A stretch of DNA of 59,249 nucleotides from an uncultured Tateyamaria sp. Its GTDB lineage: Bacteria; Pseudomonadota; Alphaproteobacteria; Rhodobacterales; Rhodobacteraceae. Shown in pieces: positions 1-8,733 of this stretch (position 1 is its first letter; every line of letters starts with the position of its first letter). Location of the stretch: assembly GCF_947504105.1 (NCBI RefSeq), contig NZ_CANNGP010000025.1, positions 10,001-69,249 of the forward strand, read 5' to 3'. Both the position numbers and the translations under genes were made by a program. A model generated the notes under the pieces. That model was not told where the DNA came from, searched no databases, and saw only the letters and a program-made list of their open reading frames with translations.

Positions 1-116
1 GCCGCACCGATCAGTCCCAGACCCATTGCCCCCGCCATGATCTGCCGACGGTTCACATACGCCGCCAACGGCGTCGCGTCGGCGCGCGTGAGGGTGTTTT
101 TCCAACGATGGGCCAT
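1..116 (-). CDS. msrP: MsrP, periplasmic methionine-sulfoxide reductase catalytic subunit (5' part only)
   Basis: Reading leftward from the ATG at 116, the first 38 codons begin MAHRWKNTLTRADATP and continue into a twin-arginine signal (NRRQIMAGAMGLGLIG), which matches the start of MsrP/YedY. That molybdopterin enzyme is exported folded by Tat and repairs oxidised methionines in periplasmic proteins with its membrane haem partner MsrQ. The rest of the gene lies outside the window, so cofactor residues cannot be checked. It lies 72 bases downstream of, and in the same direction as, the FMN-binding glutamate-synthase-like gene. An msrQ is expected beyond the left edge. Confidence 0.85.
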   Translation of the reverse strand, partial: MAHRWKNTLTRADATPLAAYVNRRQIMAGAMGLGLIGA

Positions 117-188
117 TCAGGTGTCTCCTACGATTTCAAGCACCATGGCACATAGATGGGTCTGACCGGCTACCAAAATGATATTCGC

Positions 189-1682
189 TCACGCCCTTGT
201 CACCGGGTTGTAACTCGGAGTGATTTCGTTCAGCGGCCGCGACCGGCCATCATCCTGCACGATGCGCACATGGCGGCGGCGCATCATCCGTGGCTCTGCC
301 ACGCCAACAGAGTGCGCAATGGTCTCGACCTCGTGGATGATTTCACGGGCATAGCGCATCACCCGCTTTTCCTTGTCTTCCACAACAAGCCCCTTCTGGA
401 AACGCTTGTCATGCGTGGTGATGCCGGTGGGACATGTATTCTTGTTACACTTCAGCGCCTGAATGCAGCCCAGGCTGAACATGAAGCCGCGCGCGGTGGT
501 GATGAAATCAGCGCCCGCCGCCAGCGCCCAGGCAATATCGCCCGGGTTCACCAGCTTGCCCGAGGCGACGATGCGAATGCGATCCTTCAGGCCCGCCTCG
601 TCCCGCAAATCGACAACGGCAACCAGCGCCTCGCGGATCGACATGCCCACCAGATCGATCAGAGGCATCGGCGCCGCCCCCGTTCCGCCCTCACCACCGT
701 CTATTGTAATAAAGTCGGGCGCACAGGCCGCCCCCCGCGTGTTGATCACGGCAAACAGCTCGGCCACCGGGTGCTCTGCCCCCACAACGGTTTTGATCCC
801 CACCGGCTTCCCGGTCACACCGCGAATGTGGCACACAAGGTCCAACAGGTCGTTCCAGTCATTCACCTCGGCATGGCGGTTCGGCGAAATCCCATCCTGA
901 CCAGCACGCAGGCCGCGGATGCCAGCAATCTCCTCCGTCACCTTGGCTCCGGGCAGGATCCCCCCCTTGCCCGGCTTAGCCCCCTGCGCCAGCTTGATCT
1001 CGAACATCCGCACCTGCTTGTGGGCCGCCACTTCGCGCAGCTTGTCGTCACTCAGGTTGCCCTCTTCATCGCGGACACCGAACTTGGCCGTGCCGATCTG
1101 AAAGACAATGTCGCAACCACCCTCAAGGTGATACTTGCTGATCCCGCCCTCGCCCGTGTTCATCCACACACCTGCCTCTTTCGCACCCCGGCTCAGGGCA
1201 CGCACGGCCGGTTTGGAAATGGCGCCATAACTCATGCCGGAAATGTTGAAGAACGACCGAGCCGTATAAGGTGTGCGCGCGCCCTCACCAATCACCATGG
1301 GGGCAGTGCGCGCAAACTGATCCTCCAGCGGCGGGAAGGCCGCATTCACAAAGATCGGCGTACCGACAACATTCAGGTTGCGGGTCGATCCAAAGGCCAC
1401 CGTGTTACTGACCCCCTCGCCCGCCCGCTTGATCCACTCACGCTGCGCCCGGTTGAACGGCAGCTCCTCGCGGTCCATGGCAAAGAAGTATTGGCGAAAG
1501 AACTCGCCCAAGGTCGAGAACAAATGCCGGAACCGCCCGATGACCGGATAATTCCGCCGGATCGCATCGTGGGTCTGGGCCCGGTCGATGACGAACATGA
1601 CCAAAGCCACGGCAACCGCCAAACCAATAATGAAAAAGAAGCCGAGGACCAGAACCTCGAGCACAGACATTGCAAATCCCAC
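189..1682 (-). CDS. FMN-binding glutamate synthase family protein, membrane-anchored
   Basis: 497 residues. An N-terminal hydrophobic helix (about residues 5-27) is followed by a glutamate-synthase-type FMN barrel. Visible barrel motifs are GEGGISKYHLEGG, KPGKGGILPG, DGISPNRHAE and the flavin-contact segment TIDGGEGGTGAAP. A Cys triplet in GCIQALKCNKNTCPTG (around residues 405-417) matches the 3Fe-4S ligands of GltB. The glutaminase and GXGXG domains of full GltB are absent, as is usual in this stand-alone family, whose reaction is not established; ammonia-dependent glutamate synthesis or another flavin redox role is possible. A second start at 1670 (MSVLEVLVLG) is equally plausible. msrP follows downstream. 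Confidence 0.85.
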   Translation of the reverse strand: MGFAMSVLEVLVLGFFFIIGLAVAVALVMFVIDRAQTHDAIRRNYPVIGRFRHLFSTLGEFFRQYFFAMDREELPFNRAQREWIKRAGEGVSNTVAFGSTRNLNVVGTPIFVNAAFPPLEDQFARTAPMVIGEGARTPYTARSFFNISGMSYGAISKPAVRALSRGAKEAGVWMNTGEGGISKYHLEGGCDIVFQIGTAKFGVRDEEGNLSDDKLREVAAHKQVRMFEIKLAQGAKPGKGGILPGAKVTEEIAGIRGLRAGQDGISPNRHAEVNDWNDLLDLVCHIRGVTGKPVGIKTVVGAEHPVAELFAVINTRGAACAPDFITIDGGEGGTGAAPMPLIDLVGMSIREALVAVVDLRDEAGLKDRIRIVASGKLVNPGDIAWALAAGADFITTARGFMFSLGCIQALKCNKNTCPTGITTHDKRFQKGLVVEDKEKRVMRYAREIIHEVETIAHSVGVAEPRMMRRRHVRIVQDDGRSRPLNEITPSYNPVTRA

Positions 1683-1927
1683 GACACCATCCCTCTAAAG
1701 TTCCGCACACTGTGCAAAGCCCGGAGCAAGGAAGCAAGCACAGGCGGGTTTCTGCCATGCTTAACAAAGTCGTGAGTGGAAATGTGAAGACGGCCCAGCT
1801 TAGGGGCTCAATGGCGCGTTTCAAGATAGTGTGGGAAAAATTTCCACGTGATCCATACACCGATATCACACGTTTCCCTTTCGATGCCGCATGACGGGTA
1901 TCGCAACCTATTAAGGGAGACACTCAT

Positions 1928-2416
1928 ATGTTCCGCAAGACACTTCTCGCCTCCGTCGCAATCGCCGCCGTTGCAACTGCCGCGTTCGCCGGTACAGCCA
2001 AAAAAGACATCGTTGACACAGCCGTCAGTGCAGGCTCCTTCGAAACACTCGTGGCCGCAGTCCAGGCCGCCGGCCTGGTCGACACGCTGAAAGGCGAGGG
2101 TCCCTTCACGGTCTTCGCACCCACGGACGAAGCGTTCGCCGCCCTGCCCGAAGGCACAGTCGAAAGCCTGCTGCTGCCCGAGAACAAGGACCAGTTGACC
2201 GCCATCCTGACCTACCACGTTGTCCCGGGCAAAGTGATGTCGACCGATCTGCAGGACGACATGGAAGCCACCACCGTCCAGGGTGACGCCGTCACCATCG
2301 ACCTCGACGACGGCGTAAAGGTCGACGAGGCCAATGTCGTCAGCGCCGACATCGAAACCTCGAACGGCGTAATCCACGTGATCGACAAGGTGATCCTGCC
2401 CGAAACAAGCAGCTAA
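1928..2416 (+). CDS. secreted fasciclin (FAS1) domain protein
   Basis: 162 residues. A signal peptide covers about residues 1-21 (cleavage after AAFA). A single FAS1 domain follows, with both conserved segments visible: H1-like [14 protein letters not shown] and H2-like [18 protein letters not shown]1 proteins are extracytoplasmic adhesion or surface proteins; the bacterial ones are mostly uncharacterised. A Shine-Dalgarno AAGGGAG sits about 9 bases upstream of the ATG. A hairpin terminator closes the gene, so it is probably monocistronic. An imperfect palindrome (GTGGGAAA..TTTCCAC, 1831-1847) lies upstream and could be a regulator site, but nothing further supports that. Confidence 0.93.
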   Translation: MFRKTLLASVAIAAVATAAFAGTAKKDIVDTAVSAGSFETLVAAVQAAGLVDTLKGEGPFTVFAPTDEAFAALPEGTVESLLLPENKDQLTAILTYHVVPGKVMSTDLQDDMEATTVQGDAVTIDLDDGVKVDEANVVSADIETSNGVIHVIDKVILPETSS

Positions 2417-2438
2417 TTTCTGCAAATCCGAGCAGTCG

Positions 2439-2466
2439 ACAGGGGCCCGCTGGCCCCTGTTCTTTC
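2439..2466 (+). terminator. intrinsic terminator after the fasciclin gene
   Basis: A perfect 9-bp stem ACAGGGGCC / GGCCCCTGT (2439-2447 with 2452-2460), loop CGCT, is followed by TCTTTC. It starts 22 bases after the stop codon. Confidence 0.8.
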
Positions 2467-2646
2467 TCGCGCCAAAGCTTTGCCTGAATCCGGTTCAAAT
2501 GCGGCGCGAAGCAAACAACTTTACTGGAATTTTCCGGAATCCCGTCGATATGACGCCGCAGTTCGCCGCTAGCCCGTTGTTCAGGGGTTGGCCGAGTAGA
2601 TGACACGGGTGCCCTTAATAAAAACAATTTTCATAAGGGTACTATA

Positions 2647-3689
2647 ATGCCAACCATCAACGAAACATTTGACTCCGTTTTGAATGCGCATGCGAGCGGC
2701 AGCTACAATATCGCCGTGGGCGATGTCTTCAATGGCGCGTTGTCTCCGACGGACACGCAAGATGCCATCAACTTGACCGGGCTGACGCCGGGCGAAACCT
2801 ACACGATTTCGGTCACTGTTGCTGATCCCACCGGGAGCCTTTCTCTTATCCTGGTAAACCACTCTGACTTCCATTCGCATGGTTTCAACTTCGTTGACGG
2901 TGCTCCGCTGGAAACAACCGGTTTTAATCGCCATTTTGCGTCAAGTACTGCGCCCGAGGTCGACGGCAGCACCTTCAGCTTTTCCTTCACCCCGGCGCCT
3001 GGCATCACCAGCTTTGCGTTCGCGCTGCAAACCAATGACACCGAAACGTACAGCATCACGCTGGAAGAGGCCGTTCTCGAAAATAAAATATCGTCGACGG
3101 CACCGCCGACGATGACAAGCTCAACGGGTCTGAAGACGTTGACATCATCGCCGGTGGCGATGGCAACGACCACCTTGATGGCTACGGGGGTGATGACATT
3201 TTGAACGGCGGTGCGGGCAAGGACAAGCTGACCGCAGGTACAGGCAACGACACCCTGTCCGGCGGTGACGGCAACGACCTGTTGAAAGCGGGTCAGGGTG
3301 ACGACCAACTGAACGGTGGCGCGCGCAATGACCGCCTGCACGGCGACGCAGGCAACGACACACTGAACGGCGGGTCAGGCAATGACAAACTATATGGCGG
3401 TGACGACAACAATGTGCTCGACGGCGGCACCGGAAAGGACATCCTGACCGGAGGTGCTGGCGCAGACGTGTTCGTCTTTGGCAACGGGTCGAACAGGGAC
3501 ACCATCACCGACTTTGAAGATGGCGTGGACCTGATGGACTTCAGCGGAGACGCATCAATCGCATCGCTCGCGGATCTGTCGATCTCACAGAACGGCACAG
3601 ATGTCGTGATCAGCCACGGTGGCCCCGATCAAGTCACACTTCAGAACATGGATGTCGCTGACATTGATGCGACGGATTTCATCTTCTGA
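2647..3689 (+). CDS. RTX (hemolysin-type calcium-binding) secreted protein, interrupted by a frameshift
   Basis: The first frame (2647-3204) encodes a beta-sandwich-like N-terminal region (LTPGETYTISVTVADPTGSL), similar to pre-peptidase C-terminal domains. From about 3087 the RTX nonapeptides continue in the -1 frame, to the stop at 3689: GGDGNDHLDG, GGDGNDLLKAG, GGSGNDKLYGG. The tail (ITDFEDGVDLMDFSG, DATDFIF) looks like a type I secretion signal. The span is 1043 bases, one short of 348 codons. No canonical slippery heptamer is present in GAAAATAAAATATCG (3079-3093), so an indel mutation or a base-call error is more likely than programmed frameshifting. A good ribosome site (AAGGGT) precedes the ATG. 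As written, the product is truncated and would lose calcium binding and export. Confidence 0.8.
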
Positions 3690-3710
3690 TCTCAGATAGA
3701 GATGAAAAGG

Positions 3711-3738
3711 AAAAGGCCCGCAAAGATGCGGGCCTTTT
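3711..3738. terminator. bidirectional terminator between RTX gene and clpB
   Basis: An 11-bp perfect stem AAAAGGCCCGC / GCGGGCCTTTT (3711-3721 with 3728-3738) has A and T tracts on both sides. It can therefore serve the plus-strand RTX gene and the minus-strand clpB, whose stop is at 3742. Confidence 0.88.
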
Positions 3739-3741
3739 GCG

Positions 3742-6357
3742 TTAGTGCACCACGGCATCATCCGGGCGTGGTCGGTTCGAGGCACTTATGCGATCTCCGA
3801 TGATCAACCCTTCGCTGCCAGCTGACACCTCGACGGCCTCGCCATCCTTGATGTCGCCCGCCAGCAGCATCTCCGCCAAAGGGTTCTGAAGCGCCGATTG
3901 GATCACCCGTTTCAAGGGCCGCGCCCCAAAAACGGGGTCATACCCCTCATCCGCCAGCCATTTTCGGGCCCCTTCATCCAACGACAGCTCGATCTTCCGC
4001 GCCGCCAGCCGTTTGAGAAGCCGTGCCATCTGGATATCCACGATTCCATCCATATCGTCGCGCGCCAGCCGATCAAAAATGATCGTCTCGTCCAGACGGT
4101 TCAGGAATTCGGGCCGGAAATGCGCCCGCACCGCGTCCATCACATCCCGCCGCGCATCGCTGGCATCCGCACCTTCGGGCAACTGGCTCAACGCCTGCGC
4201 CCCCAAGTTAGACGTCAGGATAATCAGCGTCTGCTTGAAGTCGACCGTCCGACCCTGACCATCCGTCAGCACACCATCGTCAAGTACTTGCAAGAGCACA
4301 TTGAACACATCCGGGTGCGCCTTCTCGACCTCATCAAACAGCACGACCTGATAAGGCCGCCGCCGCACGGACTCAGTCAGCACGCCGCCTTCATCATAGC
4401 CGACATAGCCCGGAGGGGCGCCGATCAGCCGAGCGACCGCGTGTTTCTCCATGAACTCGGACATGTCGATGCGCACCATCGCACTGTCATCGTCAAACAG
4501 GAACTCGGCCACCGCCTTGGTCAGTTCTGTCTTGCCGACACCGGTCGGCCCAAGGAATAGGAACGAGCCCAGCGGCCGGTTCTCGTCATTCAGACCGGTC
4601 CGTGCCCGGCGTACGGCGTTGGCCACCGCGCGCACGGCGCGGTCCTGACCGATAACCCGATTGTGCAGCTGGTCCTCCATACGCAGCAGCTTTTCACGCT
4701 CGCCTTCCAGCATCTTGGACGTCGGAATACCCGTCCAGCGCTCGACCACGCTCGCGATCTGCTCAGGGCGCACGGCTTCAGCCACCATCGCATCGGTCTC
4801 GGCGCCCTCGGCTTCGCCCAGCTTCCGTTCCAGATCAGGGATCACACCGTAGGACAGCTCACCCGCCTTCGCGAGATTGCCCTCTCGCTTGGCGATATCC
4901 AACGCGGCCCGCGCATGGTCCAGCTCTTCCTTGATGTCACGGGCCGAGGCCAGCTTGTCCCGCTCACCCTGCCACTGCGCCGTCATCTCGGCACTGCGGT
5001 CCTGCAAATCTGCCAAATCTTTTTCCAACGTCTCCAACCGATCTTTCGACGCTTGATCGTCCTCAAGATGCAGCGCCTCCACCTCGATCTGCATTTGCAG
5101 GATCTGACGGTCCAGGGCATCCAGCTCCTCGGGCTTGGAATCCACCTCCATCCGCAAGCGGGACGCGGCCTCGTCTACAAGGTCGATGGCCTTGTCAGGC
5201 AGGAATCGGTCGGTGATGTAGCGATGCGAAAGGGTTGCGGCCGTCACCAGCGCGCTATCGGAAATACGCACACCGTGGTGCAGCTCGTATTTTTCCTTGA
5301 TGCCCCGCAGAATGCTGATCGTATCCTCGACCGTTGGCTCTACAATCATCACCGGCTGGAAGCGACGGGCCAATGCCGCGTCCTTTTCCACGTACTTGCG
5401 GTACTCGTCCAAAGTGGTCGCCCCAACACAGTGCAGCTCGCCCCGCGCCAGTGCCGGTTTGATCAGGTTGGCCGCATCCATAGCGCCATCCGTCTTGCCC
5501 GCACCAACCAGTGTGTGCATCTCGTCGATGAACAGAATGATCTCGCCCGCGGCCTCGGTCACCTCGGTCAGAACTGCCTTCAGCCGCTCTTCGAACTCAC
5601 CCCGATACTTTGCACCGGCAATCAAGGCACCCATGTCGAGGGCCAGCAAACGCTTGTTGCCCAAGCTTTCCGGCACGTCGCCGTTCACGATGCGCAGGGC
5701 CAATCCCTCGGCGATGGCCGTCTTACCCACGCCGGGCTCGCCAATCAGAACCGGGTTGTTCTTGGTGCGACGGGACAACACCTGCATCGCGCGGCGGATT
5801 TCCTCGTCGCGGCCGATGATGGGATCAATCTTGCCCGCCTCGGCCCGTTCGGTCAGGTCCATCGCGTATTTCTTCAACGCGTCATACCCTTCCTCGGCAC
5901 TCGCGGTATCAGCCGTACGTCCCTTGCGAATGTCATTGACGGCGGAATTCAGAGCCTGCGGGTTCACCTTACCCGCCTCCAGCGCGTCCTTCGCACCGGA
6001 TTTGACCATACCGAGGGCCATCAGAACGCGCTCAACCGGCACAAAGCTGTCCCCTGCCTTCTTGGCCAGCGCTTCCGCCTCGGCCAACACCTTGGCCGTC
6101 GCGTTGTCCAGATACACCTGGGCCGCATCACCAGTGACCTTGGGCATCTTCGCCAGCGTCTGATCTACATGGATCAGCACGCGTGCAGGGTCGCCGCCCG
6201 CACGGGTGATCAGATTGGATGCAAGGCCCTGCTCGTCATCCATCAGTGCTTTCAAGATATGCTCGGGGGCAAGCCGTTGGTGGCTGTCGCGTGTGGCGAT
6301 CGTCTGCGCCGCTTGCACAAAGCCGCGCGACCGTTCCGTGAACTTGGACAAGTCCAT
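3742..6357 (-). CDS. clpB: ClpB disaggregase
   Basis: 871 residues, full length for the Hsp100 chaperone ClpB, a hexameric AAA+ machine that pulls proteins out of aggregates with DnaK. The N-domain starts [18 protein letters not shown]. The first AAA module has Walker [10 protein letters not shown] near residue 207 and Walker [16 protein letters not shown] long coiled-coil middle domain (about 410-520, rich in [18 protein letters not shown] heptads) is present, and the second AAA module has GPTGVGKTE near 605. The middle domain separates it from ClpA/ClpX, and no ClpP-binding loop is seen. It is the only gene of its unit and is preceded by an RpoH-type promoter. Confidence 0.98.
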   Translation of the reverse strand: MDLSKFTERSRGFVQAAQTIATRDSHQRLAPEHILKALMDDEQGLASNLITRAGGDPARVLIHVDQTLAKMPKVTGDAAQVYLDNATAKVLAEAEALAKKAGDSFVPVERVLMALGMVKSGAKDALEAGKVNPQALNSAVNDIRKGRTADTASAEEGYDALKKYAMDLTERAEAGKIDPIIGRDEEIRRAMQVLSRRTKNNPVLIGEPGVGKTAIAEGLALRIVNGDVPESLGNKRLLALDMGALIAGAKYRGEFEERLKAVLTEVTEAAGEIILFIDEMHTLVGAGKTDGAMDAANLIKPALARGELHCVGATTLDEYRKYVEKDAALARRFQPVMIVEPTVEDTISILRGIKEKYELHHGVRISDSALVTAATLSHRYITDRFLPDKAIDLVDEAASRLRMEVDSKPEELDALDRQILQMQIEVEALHLEDDQASKDRLETLEKDLADLQDRSAEMTAQWQGERDKLASARDIKEELDHARAALDIAKREGNLAKAGELSYGVIPDLERKLGEAEGAETDAMVAEAVRPEQIASVVERWTGIPTSKMLEGEREKLLRMEDQLHNRVIGQDRAVRAVANAVRRARTGLNDENRPLGSFLFLGPTGVGKTELTKAVAEFLFDDDSAMVRIDMSEFMEKHAVARLIGAPPGYVGYDEGGVLTESVRRRPYQVVLFDEVEKAHPDVFNVLLQVLDDGVLTDGQGRTVDFKQTLIILTSNLGAQALSQLPEGADASDARRDVMDAVRAHFRPEFLNRLDETIIFDRLARDDMDGIVDIQMARLLKRLAARKIELSLDEGARKWLADEGYDPVFGARPLKRVIQSALQNPLAEMLLAGDIKDGEAVEVSAGSEGLIIGDRISASNRPRPDDAVVH

Positions 6358-6436
6358 GGGTCATTTCTCCTTTGTCAGCGCCCATTTCAAGCCGCGCCCT
6401 CCCGGAGGCACGCGGCCCAGCAGGCCTATGCATGCA

Positions 6437-6465
6437 AGATGGGGAAGGGACAAACGTTGCACAAG
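6437..6465 (-). promoter_or_regulatory. heat-shock (sigma-32 type) promoter of clpB
   Basis: On the minus strand, CTTGTG (6465-6460) is followed by 15 bases and then CCCCATCT (6444-6437). This matches the RpoH consensus CTTGAA - N13-15 - CCCCATnT. It places the transcription start about 70 bases upstream of the clpB ATG. Confidence 0.75.
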
Positions 6466-6799
6466 TGCCACAGTCGGACTTTGGCGCGAATTTTTCAAAG
6501 CGGTCTGCGGCCCCGATTTACCATGCAACATCACATCAATCCTTCACATTCGAACGCGCAACTCACGCCTTTTGGCAAAACCCCGCCGATTCAAAGGCTT
6601 AGCTGAAACACCATTCTCCATACGTATCCGTTGCGAAAAAGTTAGCAAATTCAGAATCTTGCCTAAAATCAGCCCCTTATTTCCAAGCTGCCGGGCACAG
6701 CTCTGTGAAGCGGCGTGAAAATTTCCCCCCTGAAATCCCAGGAAACCTGACCCATGTTGAATTGTACACGAGCAGAACCACAACATGTAGGTGACCCAA
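6466..6799. other. divergent intergenic region, no gene seen
   Basis: 334 bases between the clpB promoter and the small plus-strand gene at 6800. The short ORFs here lack family resemblance and overlap one another on both strands. Nothing further is supported. Confidence 0.6.
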
Positions 6800-7111
6800 A
6801 TGCAGACTGTTCCGTTGCAACTGAGCGATGTAATCTACAACGCCGCCACGCAGTCTTTCGAAGCCCTTGTGACCGTGCACGACACGGTCAGGGAACGCAG
6901 CTATGCCTGCGCCATCTCGGCGCCCATCACCATGGAGTTCGAGGACGCAGCCAAGGGCCTTGCGACCCAGGCGATGCGCCGCCACAGCAATGGTCGGTCG
7001 AGCGGCTTGCATATGCCCGCCTCCATTGCGCCCCGCCATCCTCATCGACTTGCGGGTCTGCGCCGCATGACAATCGACACATTCGCTGCGCTGCGTCCAC
7101 GCGCGGCCTGA
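6800..7111 (+). CDS. small conserved hypothetical protein upstream of pyrF
   Basis: 103 residues starting MQTVPLQLSDVIYNA. I chose the ATG at 6800 over the in-frame GTG at 6791 because TAGGTG (6788-6793) lies about 7 bases before it. The N-terminal half (about 1-60) looks like a compact alpha/beta fold; the C-terminal 40 residues are Arg/His/Pro rich and basic. I recall similar short unnamed proteins in roseobacters, but there is no functional call. A terminator at 7224 separates it from pyrF. Confidence 0.65.
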   Translation: MQTVPLQLSDVIYNAATQSFEALVTVHDTVRERSYACAISAPITMEFEDAAKGLATQAMRRHSNGRSSGLHMPASIAPRHPHRLAGLRRMTIDTFAALRPRAA

Positions 7112-7223
7112 CTTCCCTCGTCCCGGGGCCACACGGGCTTTGCGCATCTTCTGTCCCCGCGCAAATCCCACCGCACCGGGACCATACAGAGACAGGTGCC
7201 TGCCTGCTAAGTCTCTGAAACTG

Positions 7224-7254
7224 GCCCGGGTGCTTTACGCATCCGGGCTTTTTT
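7224..7254 (+). terminator. intrinsic terminator before pyrF
   Basis: A stem GCCCGGGTGC / GCATCCGGGC (7224-7233 with 7239-7248, one G-T wobble), loop TTTAC, runs into a seven-T tract. Confidence 0.85.
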
Positions 7255-7307
7255 TCATCTTCAACCTGCCCTAAGACCGCGCAAACGCCAGATGCAGGGG
7301 ACCAGAC

Positions 7308-8024
7308 ATGACAGACGACAGATTGATCGTGGCAATGGATGTGCCAAACGCAGTGGCCGGGCTGGAACTGGCCGACCGGCTTGGGGACAGCGTCAGCTTC
7401 TACAAGATCGGGCTTGGGATGCTGACAGGCGGCGGCCTTGCCCTCGCAAACGAGCTGAAACAGGAACGCGGTAAGCGTATCTTCCTGGACATGAAACTGT
7501 TCGACATTGGCGCCACGATCGAAGCGGCGGTGCGGGGCCTGTCGCAATTCGATCTGGACTTCCTGACGGTGCATGGCGATCCCCACGTGGTACGCGCAGC
7601 CAAGGAAGGGGCGGCAGGTAGCAATCTTAAGATACTTGCGGTAACAGTGCTGACATCCCTTGATCGCGCCGACCTTGACGAATGCCTGATCCAGGCTGGT
7701 GACATCTCTGACTTGGTTACAGAACGGGCAGGCCGCGCTTTTGCCGCCGGGGCCGACGGTGTGATCGCGTCGCCGCACGAGGCACGCGCGATACGCGCCC
7801 TGCCCGAAGCCGATGGTCGGCTGATCGTCACCCCTGGTGTCCGTCCGGCAGGGGCCGATCTGGGTGACCAGAAGCGAGTCGCAACACCGGCAAATGCAGT
7901 CGCTGACGGTGTCGATCATATCGTCGTGGGCCGCCCGATCTGGAAAGCACCCAGCCCAAAAGCCGCAGCCGAGGCAATTTTGTCAGAAATGCTTAGTTCG
8001 CAGGCATCTTCGCCAAACCACTGA
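7308..8024 (+). CDS. pyrF: orotidine-5'-phosphate decarboxylase
   Basis: 238 residues, the usual length. It catalyses the last step of UMP synthesis, decarboxylation of OMP. The catalytic D-x-K-x-x-D motif is present as D61-M-K63-L-F-D66. Also present are the N-terminal IVAMDVPN substrate loop, TVHGDP, and the C-terminal phosphate-binding VTPGVRP and IVVGRPIWKAP. AGGGGACC lies just upstream of the ATG. It appears monocistronic and is followed by the structured region at 8060-8241. Confidence 0.97.
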   Translation: MTDDRLIVAMDVPNAVAGLELADRLGDSVSFYKIGLGMLTGGGLALANELKQERGKRIFLDMKLFDIGATIEAAVRGLSQFDLDFLTVHGDPHVVRAAKEGAAGSNLKILAVTVLTSLDRADLDECLIQAGDISDLVTERAGRAFAAGADGVIASPHEARAIRALPEADGRLIVTPGVRPAGADLGDQKRVATPANAVADGVDHIVVGRPIWKAPSPKAAAEAILSEMLSSQASSPNH

Positions 8025-8049
8025 GTTCACGCAGCTTTTCTTAACTCCG

Positions 8050-8241
8050 CACCAGAGCCAATGGGGCTCCGGATCAACAGTTTGTGCCATTTAGGCAACG
8101 GGCCACAGTATATTGGATGAGTCAGGAATTCCCGACTCGAAAAACTCCCGCACAGGTGGTATGTGACCTTAGGTGATACTCCCTGACGGACCGGCTCTTC
8201 CTGAGGTTCGTCACCTCCCCCCGCTCAGCGCGGGGGGCTTT
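8050..8241 (+). ncRNA. structured small RNA candidate, possibly 6S RNA (ssrS)
   Basis: The interval between pyrF and the convergent Nudix gene folds into a long hairpin ending at a terminator. Visible pairs are AGG/CCT (8093-8095 with 8200-8202), GGGCC/GGCTC (8100-8104 with 8193-8197) and GTCAGG/CCTGAC (8121-8126 with 8182-8187). Between the second and third helices lies an asymmetric bubble. A long rod with one central bubble and a length of about 150-190 nt is the 6S layout; 6S RNA binds the sigma-70 RNA polymerase holoenzyme. The identification is inference from shape and size. Alternatives are the pyrF 3' UTR or another sRNA. Ends are approximate. Confidence 0.4.
8217..8241 (+). terminator. 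GC-rich terminator hairpin
   Basis: A perfect 8-bp stem CCCCCCGC / GCGGGGGG (8217-8224 with 8230-8237), loop TCAGC, is followed by CTTTAT. It ends the plus-strand transcript, either pyrF or the small RNA. Confidence 0.75.
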
Positions 8242-8244
8242 ATG

Positions 8245-8685
8245 TCAGGGCCTTTCAATCGTCGCAGACATGACACCCGCCAGGTAATCACGCAGGCGCG
8301 GCTCGAATTGCGGCACGACCCATTCGTGGTCCAGGAACGTCTGCACGTCCATCAAATCCCACGCCTGCCCCTCATCCCCAAGAGAGATCTTGCTGACCAT
8401 GCCCGCAGGCACATGCGCAGCGAAAAACCACGAAATCTCTCCGCTGGTGGACCCATAATCGCGGCCCCAGCGCACGCGGTCAGGATCAATCGTCAAGTTC
8501 AACTCCTCTTGAGTTTCCCGCAAGGCGCATTGCAAGGGTGTCTCGCCCGCTTCCCAGCCACCTCCCGGCAAATCCCAGTGACTGGGCCACAGCAGGCCGG
8601 GCTTATCATCGCGCAAGAGCGTTGCCAGACGATCACCCACAAACAGAGCCAGTTTCGCCCCGATCAACCGTCCGGCCATGTTCAT
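8245..8685 (-). CDS. Nudix hydrolase
   Basis: 146 residues. The Nudix box is intact from G42 to L64: G42, E48, R56-E57, E60-E61. The final glycine of the consensus is replaced by N63. These residues bind the metal that cleaves nucleoside diphosphates linked to another moiety. The substrate cannot be read from sequence; size and the DLPGGGWEAGE lead-in resemble mutator-type or (d)NTP-pyrophosphatase members. It converges on the small-RNA terminator and diverges from dinB, whose start is 49 bases away, so the two starts share a short promoter region. GTGAGGAA precedes the ATG. Confidence 0.9.
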   Translation of the reverse strand: MNMAGRLIGAKLALFVGDRLATLLRDDKPGLLWPSHWDLPGGGWEAGETPLQCALRETQEELNLTIDPDRVRWGRDYGSTSGEISWFFAAHVPAGMVSKISLGDEGQAWDLMDVQTFLDHEWVVPQFEPRLRDYLAGVMSATIERP

Positions 8686-8733
8686 TTCCTCACTGACTTG
8701 CTACACTGAAACAACTAGCCACAAAGCAATACC

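Noticed and set aside
156-1775. Plus-strand open frame of 539 codons
   Set aside because: Antisense to the FMN-binding glutamate-synthase-like gene, whose reading is certain from its motifs.
3079-3093. Programmed -1 frameshift in the RTX gene
   Set aside because: GAAAATAAAATATCG offers no X-XXY-YYZ heptamer in the right register, and tRNA re-pairing on TAA would be poor.
3120-3460. Short tandem repeats that could be mistaken for a CRISPR array
   Set aside because: The repeats are coding RTX nonapeptides (GGxGxD) with variable codons, not identical repeats with unique spacers.
4663-6606. Plus-strand open frame of 647 codons
   Set aside because: Antisense to clpB and runs through its promoter.
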